Source: an uncultured Lachnospiraceae bacterium
GTDB lineage: Bacteria; Bacillota; Clostridia; Lachnospirales; Lachnospiraceae
Assembly (NCBI GenBank): GCA_910585005.1
Contig: CAJUCN010000024.1
Span: 1-35,650 of the forward strand
Direction of reading: 5' to 3'
DNA: 35,650 bases
The notes beneath the pieces were generated by a model. It had not been told where the DNA came from. It saw only the letters and a list, made by a program, of their open reading frames with translations, and made no database searches. This document shows positions 1 to 6,663 of the stretch, piece by piece. The stretch's first letter is position 1; the number at the start of each line of letters is the position of its first letter. Both the position numbers and the translations under genes were made by a program.

Positions 1-554
1 GCTTCGCACAATGCGTCAATCGTCACAATACGCCCTGCATTGCGATATAAGACGGACAGCAAATCATATTCTTTTGCTGTCAATGGGATGTGTTCCTCAT
101 TTTTAATGACCTCAGCACGCGAAAAATCAATTTGACTGTCATGTAAGCATACAAGAGGATTTTCGTCTTTGTAGCTTCTGCGTAAAATTGCCATGACACG
201 GAACAAAAGCTCTTTTGGCAAAAAAGGTTTTATGATGTAATCATCAGCTCCTAAACCAAAGCCTTTGAATTTATCATCATCTTCGCCACGGGCCGTAAGA
301 AAAAGAATGGGGTAATCCCCGCCTTTCTTTAACCGTTCCATTAATTCAAACCCGTTCCCGTCCGGAAGCATTACGTCAAGTATTGCTAATTCCGGGCGGG
401 ATTTTTCAGCCTGTTCCATAGCTTCTTTCACATTTTTTGCAGTTTTGACATTTTGAAATCCATATTCAACTAAAATAGACAAAACCATATCTAAAAGTTC
501 CTGTTCATCATCAACGAGCAGTATCCGTTTATTGCACAGATAATCTTCCTTCAT
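1..554 (-). CDS. OmpR-family response regulator, 3' end cut by window edge
   Basis: The visible 184 residues hold a complete receiver domain and the start of a winged-helix output domain; the C-terminus lies beyond the left edge. The receiver shows the acidic pair D15-D16, the phosphoacceptor D60 in the context LAILDVMLPDG, the T in FLTARG and the K in DYIIKPF. The ATG at 554 follows a strong GAAAGGAGATG site. The gene is divergent from the LanFEG-type transporter at 800. Regulators in this position (for example CprR of Clostridioides difficile) usually work with a neighbouring histidine kinase to switch on lantibiotic-resistance transporters. The kinase would be expected just off the left edge. 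The regulatory target is inferred from position. Confidence 0.93.
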   Translation of the reverse strand, partial: MKEDYLCNKRILLVDDEQELLDMVLSILVEYGFQNVKTAKNVKEAMEQAEKSRPELAILDVMLPDGNGFELMERLKKGGDYPILFLTARGEDDDKFKGFGLGADDYIIKPFLPKELLFRVMAILRRSYKDENPLVCLHDSQIDFSRAEVIKNEEHIPLTAKEYDLLSVLYRNAGRIVTIDALCE

Positions 555-605
555 AGTACCATCTCCTTTCAAAGCTACATCATACCATGTCTTACCACAG
601 GGTAA

Positions 606-665
606 CGCTTCGCGATACACACCCGCTTCGCTGGCTGCTAACGGCTTCGTACAGGCATAAGCCGT
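606..665. repeat. GCTTCG repeats and a 7-bp inverted repeat in the divergent intergenic region
   Basis: The hexamer GCTTCG occurs at 607-612, 625-630 and 644-649, spaced 18 and 19 bp apart. The first two copies are embedded in an identical 8-mer CGCTTCGC (606-613 and 624-631). The third overlaps an inverted repeat ACGGCTT (641-647) / AAGCCGT (659-665) with an 11-nt centre. The block lies between the regulator start (554) and the transporter start (800) and is GC-richer than the DNA around it. It may be a regulatory site or a small repeat remnant; no function can be read from it. Confidence 0.4.
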
Positions 666-718
666 ACTTTCCTTGTTATTTTACCATATAATTTTGAATT
701 TTTTTGGGATTTCTGAAA

Positions 719-736
719 ATGTAAGGTAGATGTAAG
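719..736 (+). promoter_or_regulatory. Candidate response-regulator binding site upstream of the LanFEG operon
   Basis: Two copies of ATGTAAG sit at 719-725 and 730-736, an 11-bp centre-to-centre spacing that places them on one face of the helix, as is usual for OmpR-family regulators. A third copy is at 773-779 close to the gene start. No good sigma-A promoter with normal spacing is visible downstream: a TTGTCA (749-754) and a TATCAT (769-774) are only 14 bp apart. That would fit an activator-dependent promoter. This is inference from pattern only. Confidence 0.4.
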
Positions 737-799
737 GGAGGGAGAATGTTGTCACAAGGTTGCGCTGGTATCATGTAAGCAATGAAAGGAGATGATTAT

Positions 800-1564
800 A
801 TGGATTACATGATCACAACAAAGCAATTGACAAAAAAATACAAATCTTTTATCGCTGTTAATAACCTTTCGCTAAACATTCGGAAAGGCAGCATTTACGG
901 CTTTCTCGGTCCCAATGGAGCGGGGAAATCCACTACTATGAAAATGCTCTTAGGATTGACTGCTCCCACAAAGGGCAGTTTTACCATCGACGGAAAGCAA
1001 TTTCCGAATGACCGCCTTTCCATTTTGAAAGAAGTAGGTTCCATGATCGAATCGCCTTCTTTTTATGCAAATCTGACAGGCAAAGAAAACCTTGATATTA
1101 TCCGCCGCATTTTGGGTCTTCCGGAGAGTTCCGTTGCGGATGCATTGGAGCTTGTCGGGCTTTCTGCATTTGGCGGGCTGCTTGCCAAAAAATACTCATT
1201 GGGCATGAAGCAACGGTTGGGACTTGCCGGAGCTTTGCTTGGCAGACCGCCTATTTTGATTTTAGACGAGCCTACAAATGGACTGGATCCATCCGGCATA
1301 CATGAAATCCGAAATCTGATTAAATCGCTGCCCGGCCTTTACAATTGTACGGTTCTTATCTCTTCGCATATGCTGTCTGAAATCGAGTTAATGGCAGACC
1401 ACATCGGAATACTCAATCATGGTCACTTACTGTTTGAGGGCAGCCTGGACGAATTACGGCAAAGCGCATTACAGTCCGGATTTACTGCGGATACTTTGGA
1501 AGATCTGTTCCTGTCTATGGTTGATAAAGACAATGTAAGCAGAAAGCAGAGGGCAAAGCTATGA
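800..1564 (+). CDS. Lantibiotic-protection ABC transporter, ATP-binding subunit (LanF/BcrA type)
   Basis: This 254-residue ATPase powers export or removal of antimicrobial peptides from the membrane, with the two permeases that follow. Walker A is GPNGAGKST (37-45), the signature is LGMKQR (134-139), Walker B is ILILDEP (152-158) and the switch histidine is H190. The residue normally a glutamine in the Q-loop is E84 (SMIESPSFY); this 'E-loop' is a hallmark of LanF proteins. ATG 800 was chosen because AAAGGAG (785-791) lies 8 nt upstream. An upstream ATG at 782 sits on top of that site and is unlikely. The stop overlaps the next start as ATGA. Confidence 0.93.
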   Translation: MDYMITTKQLTKKYKSFIAVNNLSLNIRKGSIYGFLGPNGAGKSTTMKMLLGLTAPTKGSFTIDGKQFPNDRLSILKEVGSMIESPSFYANLTGKENLDIIRRILGLPESSVADALELVGLSAFGGLLAKKYSLGMKQRLGLAGALLGRPPILILDEPTNGLDPSGIHEIRNLIKSLPGLYNCTVLISSHMLSEIELMADHIGILNHGHLLFEGSLDELRQSALQSGFTADTLEDLFLSMVDKDNVSRKQRAKL

Positions 1565-2286
1565 GGACATTTATAATCGAGCTTAGAAAAGAGAAACGCA
1601 CAGGCGTTATTCCGTTAATGCTTGCAGTGGGCATTTTGGGGGCAGCATACGCCTTTGTCTTTTTTCTTGTGCGGAAAGACACCCTTTTAAATCTGCCATT
1701 AGCTCCTATGGACGTGTTGCTTACACAGTTGTATGGCATGATTATGATTCTGAATATGTTTGGTATCATAGCCGCCGCCTGTATGATTTACAATATGGAG
1801 TTTCAGGGAAATGCCGTTAAAAAAATGTATATGCTCCCTATGCGTGTTCCAATTATGTACTTTTTCAAATTTCTGATTTTAATTATTTTGCTCTTTATTG
1901 TAATCGTTTTTCAGAATTTGGCACTTACAAAAATAGGCCTGACAGATTTACCACAAGGCGCATTTGCGTTTGAGACGCTGCTATCTTTTGCCGGATATTC
2001 ATTTATAACGTCAATGCCCGTATTATCTTTTATGGTTTTCGTATCTTCCCGCTTTAAAAATATGTGGGTGCCTCTGGGTATCGGTGTTACAGGATTTTTA
2101 AGTGGTATGGCATTGGCTGCGTCAAATAATATTTTGCTTTGCATACATCCCTTTGTGATTATGCTAAAACCTGCTGTTGCAATGAGCGCACAGCCGGATA
2201 TTATTGTTGTAATTTTTTCGCTGGTTGAAACAGCTATTTTTCTTTTTTCCGGATTATGGGCTGCTAAATACCTGCGCTATGAATAG
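1561..2286 (+). CDS. Lantibiotic immunity ABC transporter permease, MutE/EpiE (LanE) type
   Basis: This hydrophobic protein of 241 residues has about six membrane segments, a short charged N-terminus (MRTFIIELRKEKRTG) typical of the LanE family, and no soluble domain. Its start overlaps the ATPase stop by 4 nt, so the two are translationally coupled. With the ATPase and the next permease it should form a FEG complex that protects the cell from lantibiotics or related peptides. No lantibiotic biosynthesis gene is visible in the window, so resistance to foreign peptides is as likely as self-immunity. Confidence 0.88.
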   Translation: MRTFIIELRKEKRTGVIPLMLAVGILGAAYAFVFFLVRKDTLLNLPLAPMDVLLTQLYGMIMILNMFGIIAAACMIYNMEFQGNAVKKMYMLPMRVPIMYFFKFLILIILLFIVIVFQNLALTKIGLTDLPQGAFAFETLLSFAGYSFITSMPVLSFMVFVSSRFKNMWVPLGIGVTGFLSGMALAASNNILLCIHPFVIMLKPAVAMSAQPDIIVVIFSLVETAIFLFSGLWAAKYLRYE

Positions 2287-2299
2287 GGAGGTGTCGGAT

Positions 2300-3064
2300 A
2301 TGCGCTTTTTCGAGCTGCTTAAAATTGAATTTCTAAAAGTAAAACGAGGTAAAATAATACCTTTGATTTTTATAGCTCCACTGTTGGTTGTGGCTTCCGG
2401 CGTGGCAAACCTGCAAAATTATTTTTCGCCGGAATATACAAACGCATGGGCGGCTATGTTCATTCAAAGCGCATTAGTCTATGCCTATTATCTGCTTCCG
2501 TTCAGCATGATAGTTGTATGTGTAATGATTGTGGGACGCGAAACGGGGAACAACGGAATTTTGAAAATGTTAGCCTTACCTGTTAGTCGTTATGTCCTTT
2601 CAGCAGCAAAATTTTGCGTGCTTCTCTTTTATTTGTTCATGGAAATGGGTGTGTTTCTTGTTGTCTTTGTAATAACAGGATTGATTGCAACGAGTAGTAC
2701 AGGAATTACAGAAACATTACCGATCATGTATTTACTGAAGTGGTGTGCCGGATTATTTTTTACCATGCTCCCTGGTGTGGCGACAATGTGGGCGATTACG
2801 GTACTATTTGAAAAACCATTCCTATCCGTCGGCTTAAACCTGCTTCTTGTTATCCCCGGCGTATTAATAGCCAATACACCGCTTTGGGTTGTTTACCCTT
2901 TTTGTTATAGTGGTTATTTGGTTTCCTGCTCCCTCCATGACTTTACAGCAACGGGCGTTAGCGCCGGTTTTAAACTGCTGCCGTTTTTACCATGTGCAAT
3001 TCTGGTTTTTGTTTTGGTACTTACCGTGGCGGTGAAACAGTTTGGAAAAAAGGAAATGAAGTAG
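2300..3064 (+). CDS. Lantibiotic immunity ABC transporter permease, MutG (LanG) type
   Basis: This second permease, 254 residues with about six membrane segments, completes the FEG transporter. The N-terminus FFELLKIEFLKVKRGKIIPL matches the typical cytoplasmic entry helix of LanG/BcrB-like permeases. ATG 2300 is preferred because GGGAGGTG (2286-2293) lies just upstream; the reading frame is open further upstream to 2225 but that part lies inside the preceding permease gene. The gene is followed by a strong terminator, so it ends the operon. Confidence 0.88.
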   Translation: MRFFELLKIEFLKVKRGKIIPLIFIAPLLVVASGVANLQNYFSPEYTNAWAAMFIQSALVYAYYLLPFSMIVVCVMIVGRETGNNGILKMLALPVSRYVLSAAKFCVLLFYLFMEMGVFLVVFVITGLIATSSTGITETLPIMYLLKWCAGLFFTMLPGVATMWAITVLFEKPFLSVGLNLLLVIPGVLIANTPLWVVYPFCYSGYLVSCSLHDFTATGVSAGFKLLPFLPCAILVFVLVLTVAVKQFGKKEMK

Positions 3065-3111
3065 GTTATGAAAAATAAAAGGTTACAAAAATCAAGGTTA
3101 AAGACCGTTTC

Positions 3112-3147
3112 AAAGGGGCAAAGCCGTTTTTCTGACTTTGCCCCTTT
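3112..3147 (+). terminator. Terminator of the LanFEG operon
   Basis: A perfect 12-bp inverted repeat (AAAGGGGCAAAG at 3112-3123, CTTTGCCCCTTT at 3136-3147) encloses a 12-nt loop and is followed by a T-rich tract (TTCCGTTTAT). It lies 48 bp after the LanG stop. Confidence 0.85.
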
Positions 3148-3176
3148 TCCGTTTATCACTGCAATAAGCGTTCTTC

Positions 3177-3308
3177 CTATCTGATTTTTTCTTTGGTATA
3201 CTCCTGGTCAAGCCTGTCAAAGTCCGACTCTGCCGCCTGCATCATTTGAAGCAGTGTCTGGAAAAAGCTACAGACGGACCGTATCATTTCCTGCTCACTG
3301 GCAATCTA
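3177..3308 (-). pseudogene. Gene remnant, C-terminal fragment of an unrecognised protein
   Basis: Reading leftwards from the in-frame TAG at 3306-3308, this frame encodes a charged helical peptide containing SEQEMIRSVCSFFQTLLQMM and ending in EYTKEKIR. The only internal ATG (3287) would leave 36 residues with no clear ribosome site. Composition and helix-like periodicity suggest once-coding DNA. The family was not recognised. It lies head-to-tail with other decayed minus-strand genes. Confidence 0.4.
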
Positions 3309-3309
3309 G

Positions 3310-3544
3310 TCACCTTCTTGAGTGATCCACTGGATATACACCGCCCACTTGCTGTAATACTTCCTTTACTTCCTCAATTTTAAAATACTTCTTTTCTTTA
3401 CTATTCCAACGGTATATACATTGAATCAAAGTCCTCTGGCATAACAGTTCTTCACCCGTAAAATCCTCCAGATCGTTATACCCATAGATCCATTGTGATA
3501 ATCACTATTCCTACAATATACAATCTCTTTTTATGCTTATCCAT
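3310..3544 (-). pseudogene. Frameshifted small membrane-anchored protein
   Basis: From ATG 3544, after an AAAGG-like site, the frame begins MDKHKKRLYIVGIVIIT, a basic start and membrane segment, but stops after 22 codons. The next frame continues at once with WIYGYNDLEDFTGEELLCQR and stays open for about 60 codons to a TGA at 3310-3312. Removing one base near 3493 would join both into a single membrane-anchored protein of about 77 residues. This is the usual picture of a recent single-base frameshift. The function is unknown. The 123 bp to its right (3545-3667) show nothing I can identify. Confidence 0.5.
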
Positions 3545-3667
3545 TGCCCTTTATCAACTTATCAACATGCACTCCCTTTCCTCATCTTAAATCAATAACT
3601 ATGTGTATATACCCCTCTCCATGCACTTCACCACCCTACTTACTTGCTATTCCACCATAGTAAAATA

Positions 3668-3940
3668 TTAATACATATATATCCAACCAACTAATTCTCT
3701 TTCTTCAAACAAATCGCCTAAATTGATATCCTCAATTTCGTAAATAAACCATTTTCCCTCCTTATTTTTACTTTTATCTAATCTTGCGCGGTTATAATAT
3801 CTACCGTCATGCGTAATTGACGTTTCAGAATATCGTAATGTTTTAAGCAGGTATCCGTATGCACATATATAACGATGCCCTTCCCTGAAAGCAAAATCAA
3901 AATTGAAGTTAATGCTGCATTCTTCACTAAATGTCTTCAT
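3668..3940 (-). CDS. Hypothetical protein, possibly the downstream half of a frameshifted gene
   Basis: This 90-residue reading frame is not recognised. It is rich in aromatic and charged residues (for example YICAYGYLLKTLRYSETSIT and KWFIYEIEDINLGDLFEE). ATG 3940 overlaps the TGA of the frame to its right as ATGA. An AAGGAGG lies before it, but only one nucleotide separates it from the ATG, which is too close for normal initiation. Either the two frames are a coupled pair, or they are one membrane-anchored protein broken by a frameshift. No signal peptide or membrane segment is present in this part. Confidence 0.5.
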   Translation of the reverse strand: MKTFSEECSINFNFDFAFREGHRYICAYGYLLKTLRYSETSITHDGRYYNRARLDKSKNKEGKWFIYEIEDINLGDLFEERELVGWIYMY

Positions 3941-4152
3941 GCCTCCTTCGATGCAAATATAGCTTTGGCAGCAACAGTATACAAATTTTCTTTCCACTGT
4001 TCAGGATCCAGGTTTCCATTTTCATCTTTAAAATATGGACACTCTCCAGTGGCAGTACCTAAATAGGTTAATTCTACTTTTTCTTTACAATAAGGGTAAG
4101 GACCATAACATGTTTCCCAAATGCAAATATATACCAACAATGCTATGATCAC
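3937..4152 (-). CDS. Hypothetical membrane protein fragment without a clear start
   Basis: The frame is open from 4290 to the stop at 3937. It encodes a charged stretch (NKSKKHADIVELLREIDECI), a membrane segment (KIIIIFGTVIIALLVYICI) and an extracytoplasmic part ending FASKEA. There is no ATG in the open part; the first usable start is GTG 4152, which falls inside the membrane segment and has no ribosome site. The gene therefore looks start-less and may be decayed, or may begin upstream in another frame. It follows the lipoprotein gene ending at 4318, so the two may once have formed an operon. Confidence 0.4.
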   Translation of the reverse strand: MIIALLVYICIWETCYGPYPYCKEKVELTYLGTATGECPYFKDENGNLDPEQWKENLYTVAAKAIFASKEA

Positions 4153-4317
4153 TGTCCCAAATATTATAATTATCTTTTTTATTATCCTAGTTATTTTTCT
4201 TCTAATAATGCATTCATCAATTTCCCTTAATAATTCAACTATATCCGCGTGTTTCTTACTTTTGTTATGTATGATTATGGTAATGATTGTTTAGCCAAAC
4301 TTAAAGTTATCTTAATA

Positions 4318-4914
4318 TTAATCCAAATTCTTGATAATATTCAATGCAACCTTGGGGATAGAATTAGAATCATTTTTATCTTCTCCAATAATTGCAAATT
4401 GGTATTCGTTATATTCCCAAGTTGCAAGTACCATTTTTTCATCATTACTTTTATTCTGTACTTTTACCACAATATTCTGACTGCTGGTAGTTTTACCTTC
4501 CCAAGACTCATTTAGTGTTTCATCATACTCATTTTGTGGCAGATTCAGATTATTATTTTTTGATACCAATAACGTACAATCTGTATCTGCTATAAAATCA
4601 TGGTATACTATTTTTAAATTATTTTCGTCCACTAAACAATATTCCTCGTCTGCAATCCAACTTGAATTTTCAGGTAATAGAATCAAAATACCAAAGCTAT
4701 CTGCTAATTCTTCGGCACCGATTATATTTGAATCTTCTGTCTGGTTTTCACCTTCAGCATTAAGAACATTATCTATCAAAGAACCTTCTTCTGTACCGGA
4801 AATACTGTTTTGGATTGATAAGTCATCATTTGAATCTGTCATATCATGATTATTGCTACAACCAACAAGAATACCACACAAGCAAATAATGCCCATTAAT
4901 AAAAACTTCTTCAT
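4318..4914 (-). CDS. Putative lipoprotein of unknown function
   Basis: The 198-residue product begins MKKFLLMGIICLCGILVGCS, a lipoprotein signal with lipobox LVGC and the acylated Cys at residue 19. It should be anchored on the outer face of the membrane. A low-complexity acidic/Asn linker (20-65) precedes a globular part with a beta-rich pattern, including ILILLPENSSWIADEEYCLV and VLATWEYNEYQFAIIGED. The family was not recognised. ATG 4914 is preceded by GAGGAAAA. The gene is AT-rich and stands in the accessory stretch with the small membrane proteins downstream. Confidence 0.75.
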   Translation of the reverse strand: MKKFLLMGIICLCGILVGCSNNHDMTDSNDDLSIQNSISGTEEGSLIDNVLNAEGENQTEDSNIIGAEELADSFGILILLPENSSWIADEEYCLVDENNLKIVYHDFIADTDCTLLVSKNNNLNLPQNEYDETLNESWEGKTTSSQNIVVKVQNKSNDEKMVLATWEYNEYQFAIIGEDKNDSNSIPKVALNIIKNLD

Positions 4915-5032
4915 TTTTTCCTCTCAATTTTCACAGATTTTAAGTTTCATCTAAATCTTGCTTTGTATCTCTAATAGAATACCACAATCACACTCACGTT
5001 TCTATCAAATTTTCATTAAATTTTTAGCTTAG

Positions 5033-5055
5033 AATGTAAACTAACAATTTACATT
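5033..5055. promoter_or_regulatory. Inverted repeat upstream of the lipoprotein gene, candidate operator
   Basis: AATGTAAA (5033-5040) and TTTACATT (5048-5055) form a perfect 8-bp inverted repeat around a 7-nt centre. It lies about 120 bp upstream of the lipoprotein start in otherwise featureless AT-rich DNA (4915-5159). The core TGTAA is shared with the direct repeats at 719-736, but in inverted rather than direct order. A regulator site is plausible but not shown. Confidence 0.35.
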
Positions 5056-5159
5056 TTGCTTTCTAATGGAACCTATAATAATACAAAACTGTAAAGTATC
5101 AGTTGTCCTTGGCATGGTTATTCTACCATACAAGCTAACATAATTCCATTGAGGTTTTG

Positions 5160-5441
5160 CTAATCTGTCTTTGCTTTATTCCGTTTAACCATCATTTGCC
5201 TTGCCCGTTCCCTTTGTTCTGTGCTGACCGCCCTCGGCTTACGGTAGCTGACATATGATTTTGGAAAGGAATAGGTCTTAGATACCTCGTCCTGCCCTGT
5301 CAGCTTGTATATGTCAGGAAAGTCGGTAACAAGCGTGTCAAGTTTTCTCATAACTGCCTTATCCCTTGTATAGAGGGTGGCGGTCAGTTCACCAGCGTTA
5401 TAATTGACAATCGTTTCCTGCTCGTATCGTGAAAGTTTCAT
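5160..5441 (-). CDS. Small conserved protein of the type carried on gut Firmicutes conjugative elements
   Basis: The 93-residue product starts MKLSRYEQETIVNYNAGELT and contains TLYTRDKAVMRKLDTLVTDF and a C-terminal SFPKSYVSYRKPR block. I recall this pattern from small proteins encoded on integrative conjugative elements of Clostridiales; its biochemical role is not known to me. ATG 5441 was chosen over the upstream start at 5525 because of this homology impression and the AAAGGGGA just upstream. No relaxase, integrase or transfer gene is next to it, so it looks like an element remnant or an orphan. Confidence 0.65.
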   Translation of the reverse strand: MKLSRYEQETIVNYNAGELTATLYTRDKAVMRKLDTLVTDFPDIYKLTGQDEVSKTYSFPKSYVSYRKPRAVSTEQRERARQMMVKRNKAKTD

Positions 5442-5525
5442 AGTGCCATATCCCCTTTCCTTTGCTTCGTAAGCGTAAAAAACATTTTCCTCCCTCACCC
5501 TGGTTCCCCTGTCTGCATTTACCAC

Positions 5526-5630
5526 CTAGGTTGTCATTATCGTGCTCTTCTTTTCTTCTATGTTCTGTTGGTATTTCGTGGAATACACGCCGCATAAGTA
5601 GACCGAACAAATGATAGCTAAAGAAATCAT
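5526..5630 (-). CDS. Possible small membrane peptide, 34 residues
   Basis: ATG 5630 opens a short frame with one membrane segment (MISLAIICSVYLCGVYSTKY) and a charged tail ending at the TAG at 5526-5528. Upstream is GCGGGG, a weak ribosome site. It lies just before the conjugative-element-type gene and may be the tail of a truncated element gene rather than a complete one. The function is unknown. The 147 bp to its right (5631-5777) show no gene. Confidence 0.3.
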   Translation of the reverse strand: MISLAIICSVYLCGVYSTKYQQNIEEKKSTIMTT

Positions 5631-5777
5631 CCCCGCATCACAATCTTAAAAAATCTCATATATTTTCCCTGATCCCTCACAGGCATTGCATTTTGTGCTC
5701 ATTTTACATTTTTCGACAAAATTTGCAATAGGAATTCCAATATCATACATGAAAATTTCCAAAATCTGCACAATAGA

Positions 5778-5818
5778 ACAGCGAAAGATGAACAATTGAC
5801 CTTATCATCTTCCGCTGT
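5778..5818 (-). terminator. Terminator of the agr operon
   Basis: Inverted arms of 14 bp (5778-5791 and 5805-5818), with one position that becomes a G-U pair in RNA, enclose a 13-nt loop. The right arm includes the last codons and the stop of agrB. In the direction of transcription (leftwards) the hairpin is followed by a T-rich stretch without a long T run. Confidence 0.6.
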
Positions 5819-6395
5819 CCCTTCGCTTTATTTGATTTTTCTTGATCCCGATCACGAGCATCACCGACAAGACCATATGGCTTGCTGCAACAATAACTCC
5901 CAAACGTATGCCCAAATAATATAAGATACAGCCAAGGATCACCTCTGCTGCCCAGATCACATGGCTTCGTTTCCTATATCTTGACATTTCCAAATCATCC
6001 AGAGGCTTATTATGATCCTGCACCGGGGCGTATCGGTTAATGATGTAGCCAGATCCAATATAGATAACCGGATACCATATCAAACATCCGCCGTTGATCA
6101 TATTGTAAATGCAGCATACTATACTGATGATCAACGCAGATACGACCGTGCACCCCAGGTTCGTATCTGCATGATATCCGCCGGAAAAAGACCGCAGTGG
6201 AATGTAACATAGAAGAAACAGGGCGACCGCTGCCGGCGCCCTGAACAAAACCGCAATAAGACCTGCCAAAAAAATATTGATCACCTGATTCAGCAAAAGC
6301 TCATATGCATACTGGTATACCGCCGTTTCTTCCTGTGCAAGTATTCCTTTGCGTATCTGCCAGGCTACGATCTTCCCGGCAATTCGTCCCAGCAT
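5805..6395 (-). CDS. agrB: AgrB-like membrane protease for the autoinducer peptide
   Basis: AgrB proteins cut the C-terminal tail of the AgrD precursor at the membrane and close the thiolactone ring. This 196-residue protein has the family core PLRSFSGGYHADTNLGC, with the catalytic pair H75 and C82 and the conserved R68, followed by four to five membrane segments. The length is normal for the family. ATG 6395 shares its A with the stop of the precursor gene (TAATG), so the two are translationally coupled. It is the last gene of the operon. Confidence 0.93.
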   Translation of the reverse strand: MLGRIAGKIVAWQIRKGILAQEETAVYQYAYELLLNQVINIFLAGLIAVLFRAPAAVALFLLCYIPLRSFSGGYHADTNLGCTVVSALIISIVCCIYNMINGGCLIWYPVIYIGSGYIINRYAPVQDHNKPLDDLEMSRYRKRSHVIWAAEVILGCILYYLGIRLGVIVAASHMVLSVMLVIGIKKNQIKRRDSGR

Positions 6396-6556
6396 TAAAA
6401 TTTCCTGTACTTCATCGCATCCTCAGGTACCTTGGGCTGGTGGTGGATCCAATGACATGCTGAATTAACAGAAACCACCATCAAAGTGAATGCAAACAAA
6501 TTGGCAAGACTAATCAAGTTACATTTTTTTGATAAAACGTTTAATACTTTTTTCAT
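6395..6556 (-). CDS. agrD: AgrD-like cyclic autoinducer peptide precursor, 53 residues
   Basis: This short gene lies between the kinase and agrB. An amphipathic/hydrophobic leader (MKKVLNVLSKKCNLISLANL and onwards) is followed by the core NSACHWIHHQPKVPE and a charged tail ending KYRKF. The pattern A-C-x-W-x-x-H-Q-x-K-x-P-E is typical of clostridial AgrD. By analogy the signal is a five-residue thiolactone ring CHWIH (C34-H38) with a short exocyclic tail (NSA or SA), and HQPKVPE onwards is removed by AgrB. ATG 6556 follows GAAGGAGA with 8 nt between. Ring boundaries are inferred. Confidence 0.92.
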   Translation of the reverse strand: MKKVLNVLSKKCNLISLANLFAFTLMVVSVNSACHWIHHQPKVPEDAMKYRKF

Positions 6557-6569
6557 AGGCTGATTCTCC

Positions 6570-6591
6570 TTCTCTTTAGAATTTAAGAGAA
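6570..6591 (-). promoter_or_regulatory. Hairpin in the agrD leader next to the ribosome site
   Basis: TTCTCTT (6570-6576) and AAGAGAA (6585-6591) form a 7-bp inverted repeat with an 8-nt loop. On the minus-strand transcript the 3' arm runs directly into the GGAGA of the agrD ribosome site, so folding could affect initiation or mark a processing site. Upstream, TTGACG and TAGTTT with 17 bp between form a possible weak promoter inside the 107-bp gap. Function is inferred. Confidence 0.4.
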
Positions 6592-6663
6592 AACTACCTT
6601 AAACCAGCCCTCACGTCAATCAAATTACCAAAATTATACCTGTTTTTTTCCGAAATTGACATA

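Noticed and set aside
2225..2299. Upstream extension of the LanG permease
   Set aside because: It lies within the LanE coding region; the GGGAGGTG site points to ATG 2300.
5398..5610. 70-residue frame overlapping the conjugative-element-type gene
   Set aside because: It is an alternative frame of the same DNA with low-complexity charged sequence and no ribosome site of note.
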